From Clostridia bacterium (GTDB lineage Bacteria; Bacillota_A; Clostridia; Oscillospirales; CAG-272): a stretch of DNA of 5,602 nt. The notes beneath the pieces are model-generated. The model did not search any database, was not told the origin of the DNA, and saw nothing but the letters and a program-made list of their open reading frames with translations. The stretch is taken from assembly GCA_017457545.1 (NCBI GenBank), contig JAFTHF010000136.1, positions 1 through 5,602 of the forward strand, given 5' to 3'. Both the position numbers and the translations under genes were made by a program. Numbering within the stretch: the stretch's first letter is position 1; the number at the start of each line of letters is the position of its first letter. This document shows positions 1 through 5,602 of the stretch, in pieces.

Positions 1-406
1 ACCAAGTGCTTATCTGGCAGCTCAATATGCCTATGAAAAGGGAACCGAGGAAGCAATTTTTGTAAGAAATAAAATTGTTACAGAGGGCTCTCATTGTAAT
101 ATTTCCATATTGAAGGGTAAGGCTCTTATAACTCACCCTGCCAATTCTCATATTTTGCCGGGTGTTGCAAGGGCTAAGTTAATGAATTCAGCTCTTGATC
201 AAGGGATTGCTGTTGTGGAAAGAGAGTATACTGAAAATGAGCTTATGTCAGCTGACGAAATAATTATTACAAGCTCAAGCAAGCTTGCAAGAGGTGTAAA
301 AACCGTGAATGGCTGCTCTGTAGGTGGCAGAGCACCTGATTTACTTAAAATGCTTCAGGACGATTTATTTAACGACTATATAATTCACACATCAGCATTA
401 AGCTGA
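1..406 (+). CDS. Class IV PLP aminotransferase, probable D-amino acid transaminase (3' part only)
   Basis: The reading frame is open from position 2 to the TGA at 404-406 and gives about 134 residues with no start inside the window, so this is the C-terminal half of a protein cut by the window edge. D-amino acid transaminases are PLP enzymes that interconvert D-alanine/D-glutamate and 2-oxo acids, supplying D-amino acids for peptidoglycan. The visible part matches the fold-type IV family: VTEGSHCNISI corresponds to the phosphate-binding EGSSSN-type segment, followed by THPANSHILPGVAR and later ITSSSKLARGVKTVNG. The catalytic lysine should lie just upstream of the window and cannot be checked. 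A TTG at 110 opens a shorter frame but is internal to this domain and is not a real start. Branched-chain aminotransferase or aminodeoxychorismate lyase are related alternatives, but the THPAN segment favours the D-amino acid enzyme. The gene is probably separate from the purine operon downstream. Confidence 0.82.
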   Translation, partial: PSAYLAAQYAYEKGTEEAIFVRNKIVTEGSHCNISILKGKALITHPANSHILPGVARAKLMNSALDQGIAVVEREYTENELMSADEIIITSSSKLARGVKTVNGCSVGGRAPDLLKMLQDDLFNDYIIHTSALS

Positions 407-420
407 CATCATTTTAGCAT

Positions 421-462
421 ATATAACAAAAAAACAGTTTTCAACAGATGTTTTTTTTATAT
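421..462 (+). terminator. Possible weak AT-rich terminator after the aminotransferase gene
   Basis: Fifteen nt after the aminotransferase stop, a run of seven A followed by CA (428-436) can pair with TG followed by a T-run (449-457) around a 12-nt loop. ATATA (421-425) can extend the pairing with TATAT (458-462) past two bulged bases. The T-tract at 451-458 lies inside the stem rather than after a GC-rich stem, so this is a poor example of an intrinsic terminator, though an A-tract/T-tract hairpin of this sort is common at gene ends in AT-rich Firmicutes. Its position between one gene and the promoter of the next supports the call. Confidence 0.4.
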
Positions 463-481
463 TTCAAAAGTAATTTATATA

Positions 482-511
482 TTGACAAATATCCTTATAA
501 TATGATAAAAT
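482..511 (+). promoter_or_regulatory. Sigma-A-type promoter of the pur operon
   Basis: A perfect -35 box TTGACA (482-487) is followed after 18 nt by TAAAAT (506-511), a five-of-six match to TATAAT, with TG at 503-504 giving an extended -10. This puts the transcription start at about 517-520, just before the riboswitch. TATAAT itself occurs at 496-501, but only 8 nt from the -35 box, so it does not pair with it. No PurR-type PurBox was recognised nearby, which suggests that control is mainly by the RNA leader. Confidence 0.75.
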
Positions 512-527
512 GAATCATGAAGGTAAA

Positions 528-595
528 GGTTTTTGTGACTGACGGAAGCGGATAACCGCATGGAAGCAAAAATCCTATTTGTCGACCGTCTGGGC
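528..595 (+). promoter_or_regulatory. ZTP/ZMP riboswitch (pfl motif) aptamer
   Basis: The leader of purE matches the pfl-motif consensus. P1 pairs 528-535 (GGTTTTTG) with 567-575 (CAAAAATCC, one bulged T). The conserved GTGACTGACG lies at 535-544. P2 is GCGG (548-551) with CCGC (556-559) and an ATAA loop. The 3' side of the P1-P2 junction reads ATGGAAGC (560-567). A short linker leads to the hallmark CCGTCTGGGC at 586-595, where P3 can form as GTC (581-583) with GGC (593-595). The family binds ZMP/ZTP, the AICAR nucleotides that accumulate when 10-formyl-THF is limiting, and usually turns on purine and one-carbon genes. The target here fits: the operon contains the ZMP-using AICAR formyltransferase and PurN, another 10-formyl-THF enzyme. 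Ligand binding is inferred from the consensus. Confidence 0.93.
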
Positions 596-628
596 AGCCC
601 TACCTTTAGGGGAGGACTGTCCTTTTTT
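592..628 (+). terminator. Riboswitch-controlled intrinsic terminator upstream of purE
   Basis: GGGCAG (592-597) pairs with CTGTCC (617-622). A C/A mismatch is followed by CCT (599-601) with AGG (613-615), then CC (603-604) with GG (609-610) around a TTTA loop. Six T residues follow immediately (623-628), then further T-rich sequence. The first arm shares GGGC (592-595) with the conserved P3 segment of the aptamer, so the terminator can form only by stripping the 3' strand of P3. This is the strand-displacement logic described for ZTP riboswitches: ligand holds P3, blocks the terminator and allows transcription into purE. Confidence 0.88.
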
Positions 629-660
629 GTTTTTGTAAAAATTATTCAAAGGAGAAATAT

Positions 661-1155
661 ATGAAAAAAGTAGCAATCATCATGGGTAGTGATAGCGATT
701 TACCCATAGTTGAAAAGGGAATTAATGTACTTAAGGAATATGGTGTTCCATTCGAGGTTCACGTATATTCCGCACACAGAACACCAATTGAAACCGCTGA
801 TTTTGTCAAGAATGCAAAGGATAACGGCTTTGGTGTATTGATTGCAGCAGCCGGTATGGCTGCCCACTTGGCAGGCGCAATTGCTGCTAACACGGTTCTT
901 CCTGTTATTGGTATTCCTGTTTCCTGTAAAAATACAGGTGGTATGGACGCACTTCTTGCGACAGTACAGATGCCCTCAGGTATTCCTGTTGCCACAGTTG
1001 CCATTGATGGTGCTGCAAATGCAGCTATACTTGCTATTCAGATGCTTGCATTATCTGATACTGAGCTTTATGATAAGCTTCTAGATGCAAGAAAAAAAGG
1101 AACAGAAAAGGTTCTTTTGAAGAATAAAGAAATTGAGGAAAAGTATAATAGATGA
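661..1155 (+). CDS. purE: PurE, AIR carboxylase catalytic subunit / N5-CAIR mutase (class I type)
   Basis: PurE makes CAIR, the carboxylated imidazole intermediate, in cytosolic de novo purine synthesis. Class I enzymes do this by rearranging N5-CAIR made by PurK. The 164-residue product has the usual length for a stand-alone bacterial PurE. Visible signatures are MGSDSD (8-13, CO2/nucleotide-binding loop), SAHRTP (37-42), GMAAHLAG (65-72, with the conserved His69), VIGIPV (82-87) and VQMPSGIPV (102-110). SAHRTP and the AAHL segment mark it as class I rather than the SAHKT-type class II. The ATG at 661 follows AAAGGAG (648-654) with a 6-nt gap. It is the first gene after the riboswitch terminator and is followed 25 nt later by purF. 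No purK is visible, so the route to N5-CAIR in this organism is open. Confidence 0.97.
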   Translation: MKKVAIIMGSDSDLPIVEKGINVLKEYGVPFEVHVYSAHRTPIETADFVKNAKDNGFGVLIAAAGMAAHLAGAIAANTVLPVIGIPVSCKNTGGMDALLATVQMPSGIPVATVAIDGAANAAILAIQMLALSDTELYDKLLDARKKGTEKVLLKNKEIEEKYNR

Positions 1156-1166
1156 GCTAAGCTCAT
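1152..1166. repeat. Perfect 15-nt inverted repeat over the purE stop, next to the purF ribosome binding site
   Basis: ATGAGCT (1152-1158) and AGCTCAT (1160-1166) are exact inverted copies around a single A. As RNA this gives a stem of up to six pairs with a TAA loop. The purE stop TGA (1153-1155) is in the left arm, and the AGGAGAG (1167-1173) that serves purF begins at the base after the right arm. No T-run follows, so it is not a terminator. It might affect RNA processing or translation start of purF, but a chance palindrome is possible. Confidence 0.5.
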
Positions 1167-1180
1167 AGGAGAGTAGATAT

Positions 1181-2593
1181 ATGTCAGTTTTTGGTATCAT
1201 AGGAAACAAAACAGCAAATGTTGCCTCCAGCGCATATTATGGACTTTATGCCCTTCAGCACAGAGGTCAGGAAAGCTGTGGTATAGTTGTTAACGATGAC
1301 GGTCTTTTCAGAGTACATAAGGATACAGGACTTGTAAATGATGTGTTCACACACAGTGCTATGACCCATTTGGGAATGGGTAAAATGGCGCTTGGTCATG
1401 TACGCTACGGCACTCTTCAAACCAAGGATAAGGTAAATACAGAGCCCTTCGTTGTTAATCACGTTAAGGGTAAGCTTGCTGTAGCCGCACAAAGCTCACT
1501 TGTTAATTACCCCGAATTAAGGCGTGAGCTTGAGCTTTCAGGTGCAATATTCCATAGCTCATGTGACGCTGAAGTAATTGCGTATGTAATTACAAGAGCT
1601 CGTCTTAAGGTTGGATCTATTGAGAATGCATTGAATGAAGCAATGAATAGCCTTAAGGGTGCTTATTCACTTATCATTATGTCATCTCAGAAGATGATTG
1701 CAGCGAGAGACGAAATGGGCATGCATCCTCTTTGCTACGGTATGCGTGGAGAAAACGAATATGTAATCGCCAGCGAAAGCTGTGCTTTAGATGCAGTTGG
1801 AGCTACATTTATAAGAGACGTAGAACCCGGTGAAATAATCGTATTTTCAAAGGACGGCATAAAATCAATCAGAGATCATTGTAATAAACAGCCCGAAAGA
1901 CTTTGCGTATTTGAGTTCCTTTACACAGCGCGTCCCGATTCTGTAATAAGCAATTGTGCTGTACAGGCCGCAAGAAAGAGAGCAGGTGCATTCCTTGCAA
2001 AGGCACATCCTGTTGAAGCTGATGTAGTAGTCGGCGTTCCCGATTCCGGTCTTGAGGCTGCTATCGGTTATGCAGAGCAATCCGGAATTCCTTACGGTAT
2101 AGGTCTTATCAAGAATAAGTACATTGGCAGAACTTTTATTGCTCCCGGACAGAATGTTCGTGAGGATAAGGTGCGCATAAAGTTAAATCCCGTTTCAAAT
2201 ACAGTCAAGGGAAAGAGAATAGTGCTTGTTGATGACTCTATCGTTCGTGGCACTACCTGTGCAAGAATTGTTAAGCTTCTTCGTGAGGCTGGCGCTAAGG
2301 AAATACACCTTCGTTCCTCAGCTCCCAAATTCTTGAATCCATGCTATTACGGTACAGATATTGAGTCTAAGGATGTCCTTGTTGCATGCAATCATACAAC
2401 AGAGGAAATGGAAAAGATTTTCGGTGTCGATTCCTTAGGCTTCCTTAATCTTGAGGATGTTGTTCATCTTGGCGACGGTGGTAGCTGTAAGGGCTATTGT
2501 ACAGCATGCTTTGATGGAAACTATCCTACAAATCCCCCCAGCACAACAAATAGAAATAAATACGATATCAAATTGTCAGAAAGTGAGAAATAA
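1181..2593 (+). CDS. purF: PurF-type amidophosphoribosyltransferase with a degenerate glutaminase site
   Basis: PurF makes 5-phosphoribosylamine from PRPP and glutamine, the first step of the pathway. The 470-residue product aligns along the usual PurF length: an N-terminal Ntn-type glutaminase domain (about 1-225) and a phosphoribosyltransferase domain (about 240-430) with ARPDS, VGVPDSG, the KNKYIGRTFI segment and the PRPP motif IVLVDDSIVRGTT (347-359). Cys242, Cys388 and the Cys440/Cys443 pair match the Fe-S ligands of the Bacillus-type enzyme. The glutaminase half is abnormal. Canonical CGVFGI reads MSVFGI, so the nucleophile Cys is absent, and the HNGN oxyanion-hole motif is AQSS (103-106). 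Arg75 and Asp129, which normally hold the substrate, remain. The ATG follows AGGAGAG with a 7-nt gap, and an in-frame TAG at 1166-1168 rules out an upstream start that could supply a Cys or propeptide. Family membership is certain; glutamine use is doubtful. Confidence 0.93.
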   Translation: MSVFGIIGNKTANVASSAYYGLYALQHRGQESCGIVVNDDGLFRVHKDTGLVNDVFTHSAMTHLGMGKMALGHVRYGTLQTKDKVNTEPFVVNHVKGKLAVAAQSSLVNYPELRRELELSGAIFHSSCDAEVIAYVITRARLKVGSIENALNEAMNSLKGAYSLIIMSSQKMIAARDEMGMHPLCYGMRGENEYVIASESCALDAVGATFIRDVEPGEIIVFSKDGIKSIRDHCNKQPERLCVFEFLYTARPDSVISNCAVQAARKRAGAFLAKAHPVEADVVVGVPDSGLEAAIGYAEQSGIPYGIGLIKNKYIGRTFIAPGQNVREDKVRIKLNPVSNTVKGKRIVLVDDSIVRGTTCARIVKLLREAGAKEIHLRSSAPKFLNPCYYGTDIESKDVLVACNHTTEEMEKIFGVDSLGFLNLEDVVHLGDGGSCKGYCTACFDGNYPTNPPSTTNRNKYDIKLSESEK

Positions 2594-2595
2594 CA

Positions 2596-3642
2596 GTGAA
2601 AAATTCAAGATCTGAAAGCTACGCAGCAGCAGGCGTTGATATTACCGCCGGTTACAAAGCAGTTGAACTTATGAAATCCCACATTGCACGCACCAAGAAT
2701 GACGGTTGCGTTGACGACATTGGCGGCTTTGGTGGCTGCTTCGGTCTTCCTATTGCAGGAATGGAGGAGCCCATTCTTGTTTCCGGAACTGACGGTTGCG
2801 GAACAAAGGTAAAAATGGCAATTTTGATGGACAAGCACGATACTATCGGTATTGACGCAGTTGCTATGTGCGTTAACGATATTATCTGTGTAGGCGCAAA
2901 GCCCTTGTTCTTCCTTGACTACATTGCATGTGGAAAAAACATTCCCGAAAAGATTGCATCAATAGTTGGTGGTGTTGCTGAGGGCTGTGTACAGTCCGGT
3001 GCAGCTCTTATCGGTGGAGAAACAGCAGAGCATCCCGGTATGATGCCTGTTGAGGATTACGACCTTGCTGGCTTTGCAGTTGGTATAGTTGATAAGAAAA
3101 AGGTTCTTGATAACACTAAGATGGTTGAGGGTGATGTAGTTATTGCACTTCCTTCAAGCGGTGTACATTCAAACGGCTTTTCCTTGGTTCGTAAGGTGTT
3201 CGATATTGATCACAATCCCGATAGCCTTTATGTACCCTGTGAGGCTCTTGGCGGTGCTTCTATTGCAGAAACACTTCTTACACCTACAAGAATTTACGTT
3301 AAGCCCGTTCTTGCTCTTCTTGAAAAGGTAAACGTAAAGGGCATTAGCCATATTACAGGCGGTGGCTTCTACGAAAATATTCCACGTTCTATTCCTAAGG
3401 GACTTTCTGCTAAGATCAATAAGTCTGCAGTTAAGGTTCTTCCTATATTTGACCTTATTGCAAAGACAGGTAACATTCCCGAAAGAGATATGTACAATAC
3501 ATATAACATGGGCGTTGGTATGAGCATTGTTGTTCCTGCAGATGAAGTAGAGAAGGCTATAGAGGTTCTTAAGGCTCACGGTGAGGACGCATATGTTATT
3601 GGCGAAATCATCAAGGGCGACGAAGGTGTGGTATTCTGCTGA
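2596..3642 (+). CDS. purM: PurM, phosphoribosylformylglycinamidine cyclo-ligase (AIR synthetase)
   Basis: PurM closes FGAM to AIR using ATP in the cytosol. The 348 residues match the full family length. Seen in order: YAAAGVDITAGY (9-20) at the N terminus, GGFGG (43-47), SGTDGCGTK (63-71), DTIGIDAVAMCVND (82-95), GGETAEHPGM (140-149), HSNGF (191-195) and GGGFYENIPR in the C-terminal half. All are hallmark segments of the AIRS fold and none looks damaged. The start is a GTG two bases after the purF stop, with only a weak GTGAG-like site inside the end of purF (2583-2587). The first ATG, at 2671, would cut off the conserved N-terminal motif, so GTG is preferred. Short spacing and the weak site suggest translation coupled to purF. 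Confidence 0.97.
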   Translation: MKNSRSESYAAAGVDITAGYKAVELMKSHIARTKNDGCVDDIGGFGGCFGLPIAGMEEPILVSGTDGCGTKVKMAILMDKHDTIGIDAVAMCVNDIICVGAKPLFFLDYIACGKNIPEKIASIVGGVAEGCVQSGAALIGGETAEHPGMMPVEDYDLAGFAVGIVDKKKVLDNTKMVEGDVVIALPSSGVHSNGFSLVRKVFDIDHNPDSLYVPCEALGGASIAETLLTPTRIYVKPVLALLEKVNVKGISHITGGGFYENIPRSIPKGLSAKINKSAVKVLPIFDLIAKTGNIPERDMYNTYNMGVGMSIVVPADEVEKAIEVLKAHGEDAYVIGEIIKGDEGVVFC

Positions 3643-4271
3643 TGAGTAAGAAAAGAATAGCAGTTCTTGTATCAGGTGGAGGTACTAATCTTCAGGCACT
3701 TATTGATGCACAGAAGAACGGTATGTTCGGTGAAAGTGAGATTTCTCTTGTGCTTGCCTCCAAGGACGGTGTTTATGCCATTGAAAGAGCAAAGAATAAC
3801 AGCATTCCGTCAAGGGTGCTTGTACGTAAGGAATATGATAGCATAAAGGCATATTCCAAGGCCCTTGCCGATACACTTGCGGAAGAAAAAATTGACCTTG
3901 TAGTGCTTGCAGGCTTTCTTACAATTTTTGATGAGCAGGTTTATGAGGCATTTCCTAACAGAATTATAAATGTTCACCCTGCACTTATTCCTTCCTTCTG
4001 CGGTAAGGGATATTACGGACTTCATGTTCATGAGGCCGCACTTGAAAAGGGTGTTAAGGTTTCGGGCGCTACCGTTCATATCGTTACACCCGAATGTGAT
4101 GCAGGTCCTATAATTCTTCAGAAGGCTGTTGAGGTTAAGGAAAACGATACTCCGGAAACTCTTCAGGTACGAATTATGGAAGAGGCAGAATGGAAGATTT
4201 TACCTGAGGCAGTAAAGCTTTTCTGTGAGGACAGACTTACTGTCAAGGACAACAAGGTTTATATTAAATGA
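3642..4271 (+). CDS. purN: PurN, phosphoribosylglycinamide (GAR) formyltransferase, 10-formyl-THF dependent
   Basis: PurN formylates GAR to FGAR with 10-formyl-tetrahydrofolate. The 209-residue product has the phosphate-binding VSGGGTNLQ (10-18), the folate-side LAGFLTIF (89-96) and the catalytic triad positions: Asn110 and His112 in NVHPALIP, and Asp153 in TPECDAGPII. All three catalytic residues are present. The ATG overlaps the purM stop by one base (TGATG at 3640-3644). No strong ribosome binding site is near; the best is a GAAGGTG about 13 nt upstream, so coupling to purM is likely. The dependence on 10-formyl-THF fits the ZTP riboswitch at the head of the operon. Confidence 0.97.
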   Translation: MSKKRIAVLVSGGGTNLQALIDAQKNGMFGESEISLVLASKDGVYAIERAKNNSIPSRVLVRKEYDSIKAYSKALADTLAEEKIDLVVLAGFLTIFDEQVYEAFPNRIINVHPALIPSFCGKGYYGLHVHEAALEKGVKVSGATVHIVTPECDAGPIILQKAVEVKENDTPETLQVRIMEEAEWKILPEAVKLFCEDRLTVKDNKVYIK

Positions 4272-4281
4272 GGAGATAACA

Positions 4282-4998
4282 ATGAAGGTTTCAACTATTG
4301 CAAATGAGCTTAACTCTCTTGCTTATCACGGCAGAGGAATTATAATCGGTAAGAGTGCCGACAGTAAAAAGGCAGTAACCGCATATTTCATTATGGGTAG
4401 AAGTGAAAACAGCCGTAACAGAGTATTCGTTGCTGAGGGTGACGCAATGCGCACAAAGGCTTTTGATGAGTCCAAGATGACAGACCCACATCTTATCATT
4501 TACTATCCTGTAAGAGTTCTTGGAAATAAGACAATCGTTACAAACGGTGATCAGACAGATACAATCTACAACCTTATGGATAAGCAGATGACCTTTGAAC
4601 AGGCTCTCCGCACAAGAGAATTCGAGGATGACAAGCCTAACTTTACCCCCCGTATTTCAGGTATTATCCGTCGTGAAAGCAATGGAATGAATTTTGCAAT
4701 GTCCATACTCAAGAGTGCAGAGGGTGATGATAGCTCCTGTGAGAGATTTACATATGCATATTCAAATCCCAAGGCAGGAATGGCAAAGTTTATCCATACA
4801 TACAACTGTGACGGCAATCCTCTTCCTTCCTTTGAGGGTGAGCCTAAAACACTTGAGCTTCCTGATGTAGATATTGATACACTCACAGACCTTATCTGGA
4901 CAAATCTTAATGAAGATAACAAGGTTTCACTTTTTGTAAGATATATTGACATTGCAACAGGCGAAGCTGAAACCAGAATTGTAAATAAGAATAAATAA
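4282..4998 (+). CDS. purO: IMP cyclohydrolase, archaeal PurO-like family
   Basis: This protein is expected to close FAICAR to IMP, the last step of the pathway. It has 238 residues and resembles the PurO-like IMP cyclohydrolase family first known from archaea, not the N-terminal domain of PurH. Recognisable parts are YHGRGIIIG (15-23), the strongly conserved GRSENSRNR (39-47), TNGDQTDT (87-94), and [10 protein letters not shown] (119-128). No signal peptide or membrane segment is seen. The ATG at 4282 is preceded by AGGAGA (4271-4276) with a 5-nt gap. The frame is open back to 4225, but that would overlap the end of purN by 47 nt and add 19 unrelated residues, so it was not used. Location between purN and the AICAR formyltransferase supports the function strongly, since the two genes together replace purH. 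Confidence 0.9.
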   Translation: MKVSTIANELNSLAYHGRGIIIGKSADSKKAVTAYFIMGRSENSRNRVFVAEGDAMRTKAFDESKMTDPHLIIYYPVRVLGNKTIVTNGDQTDTIYNLMDKQMTFEQALRTREFEDDKPNFTPRISGIIRRESNGMNFAMSILKSAEGDDSSCERFTYAYSNPKAGMAKFIHTYNCDGNPLPSFEGEPKTLELPDVDIDTLTDLIWTNLNEDNKVSLFVRYIDIATGEAETRIVNKNK

Positions 4999-5021
4999 TT
5001 TCGAAGGGCTTGGTGAAGAAG

Positions 5022-5602
5022 ATGAAAGAATTTGAACTTAAATACGGCTGTAACCCTAATCAGAAGCCGTCCAAGATTTATATGGAAAACGGAGAAGAGC
5101 TTCCTATTGAAATTCTTTGTGGCAGACCCGGTTACATAAATTTCCTTGATGCATTCAATTCATGGCAGCTTGTTAAGGAGCTTAAGGAGGCAACAGGCTT
5201 ACCCTGTGCTACATCCTTTAAGCACGTAAGCCCAACATCAGCAGCAGTAGGCATCAAGCTTCCCGAAAAGCTTAAAAAGGCTTGCTTTGTCGATGATATT
5301 GAAGGTCTTGATGAGTCCCCCTTGGCTTGCGCTTATGCAAGAGCGAGAGGTACAGACAGAATGAGCTCCTTCGGTGACTGGATAGCTCTTTCCGATGTAT
5401 GTGATGTAACAACAGCTATGCTTATCAAGAGAGAAATCTCCGATGGCGTTATTGCTCCCGGATATACAGACGAAGCCCTTGAAATTCTTAAAACAAAGAA
5501 AAAGGGTAATTATAATATCGTTAAGATTGACGAAAGCTATGTTCCCGAGCTTATTGAGCGTAAGCAGGTATTCGGTATTACCTTTGAGCAGGGAAGAAAC
5601 AA
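5022..5602 (+). CDS. Stand-alone AICAR formyltransferase (equivalent to the C-terminal half of PurH), 5' part
   Basis: This enzyme transfers a formyl group from 10-formyl-THF to ZMP (AICAR), giving FAICAR for the cyclohydrolase encoded just upstream. The 193 residues visible start directly with formyltransferase sequence ([12 protein letters not shown]) and lack the MGS-like IMP cyclohydrolase domain that normally precedes it in PurH. Landmarks are [11 protein letters not shown] (34-44), SFKHVSP (65-71) with the catalytic Lys67-His68 pair, [17 protein letters not shown] (104-120), LSDVCD and SDGVIAPGY (140-148). The residues after FKHVSP are Thr-Ser instead of the Ala-Gly of bifunctional PurH. 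The gene continues past the window. ATG at 5022 follows GGTGA (5012-5016); an in-frame GTG at 5013 with AAGGG (5004-5008) before it is an alternative that adds three residues. Some authors call this type purV. Confidence 0.93.
   Translation, partial: MKEFELKYGCNPNQKPSKIYMENGEELPIEILCGRPGYINFLDAFNSWQLVKELKEATGLPCATSFKHVSPTSAAVGIKLPEKLKKACFVDDIEGLDESPLACAYARARGTDRMSSFGDWIALSDVCDVTTAMLIKREISDGVIAPGYTDEALEILKTKKKGNYNIVKIDESYVPELIERKQVFGITFEQGRN

Noticed and set aside
110..406. A separate 98-residue gene starting at TTG 110
   Set aside because: The same frame is open to the left edge and its translation is continuous aminotransferase sequence, so this is the tail of a truncated gene.
488..511. 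TATAAT at 496-501 as the -10 box
   Set aside because: It is only 8 nt from the TTGACA box; TAAAAT at 506-511 with an extended TG gives a workable 18-nt spacer.
528..595. Guanine, THF or glycine riboswitch as the leader element
   Set aside because: The GTGACTGACG / CCGTCTGGGC pair of conserved blocks and the P1-P2 layout are specific to the ZTP (pfl) motif.
1184..1492. Minus-strand frame of 102 codons opposite the start of purF
   Set aside because: Cys- and Ile-rich translation without family features, fully inside purF coding sequence.
3169..3579. Minus-strand frame of 136 codons opposite purM
   Set aside because: It lies wholly within the strongly conserved purM gene, has no recognisable domain or ribosome binding site, and its composition looks like antisense of a coding frame.
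4225..4281. Upstream start for the IMP cyclohydrolase gene
   Set aside because: The extension overlaps purN, adds 19 residues without family similarity, and the ATG at 4282 has a well-placed AGGAGA.
4566..4952. Minus-strand frame of 128 codons opposite the IMP cyclohydrolase gene
   Set aside because: Shadow of a well-supported gene, with no recognisable family or promoter.
5220..5250. Thr-Ser after FKHVSP in the AICAR formyltransferase, instead of Ala-Gly, as a possible active-site defect
   Set aside because: The catalytic Lys-His pair is intact and the change seems typical of the stand-alone clostridial form, so I read it as a subfamily trait.

Overview
The window reads as part of a bacterial chromosome from the Clostridia, most likely an Oscillospiraceae/Ruminococcaceae-type anaerobe. 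Four things suggest this: moderate-to-low GC with AT-rich intergenic DNA, strong AGGAG ribosome binding sites, an FeS-type PurF, and a split final step of purine synthesis (a PurO-like IMP cyclohydrolase followed by a stand-alone AICAR formyltransferase instead of bifunctional PurH). The genus is not determined by the sequence.

Layout: positions 1-406 hold the 3' end of a class IV PLP aminotransferase, probably D-amino acid transaminase. An AT-rich hairpin at 421-462 may end that transcript. A sigma-A-type promoter (482-511) then starts a leader with a well-preserved ZTP/ZMP (pfl) riboswitch aptamer (528-595) whose last bases are shared with an intrinsic terminator (592-628). Downstream lie six tightly packed genes on the + strand: purE (661-1155), purF (1181-2593), purM (2596-3642), purN (3642-4271), a purO-like IMP cyclohydrolase gene (4282-4998) and an AICAR formyltransferase gene that runs off the window (5022-5602). 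Gaps are 25 nt or less and purM/purN overlap by one base, so this looks like one operon.

Together the genes cover PRA formation (PurF), formylation of GAR (PurN), AIR synthesis (PurM), AIR carboxylation/N5-CAIR mutation (PurE) and the last two steps from ZMP to IMP. The riboswitch senses ZMP/ZTP, which builds up when 10-formyl-THF is short, so control matches the folate-dependent steps in the operon. purD, purL, purC, purB and purK are not in the window.

The most notable observation is PurF. Its phosphoribosyltransferase half and candidate Fe-S cysteines look intact, but the N-terminal glutaminase half lacks the catalytic Cys (the start Met sits in its place) and the His-Asn-Gly-Asn oxyanion-hole motif is replaced by Ala-Gln-Ser-Ser. 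As read, this enzyme should not be able to hydrolyse glutamine.
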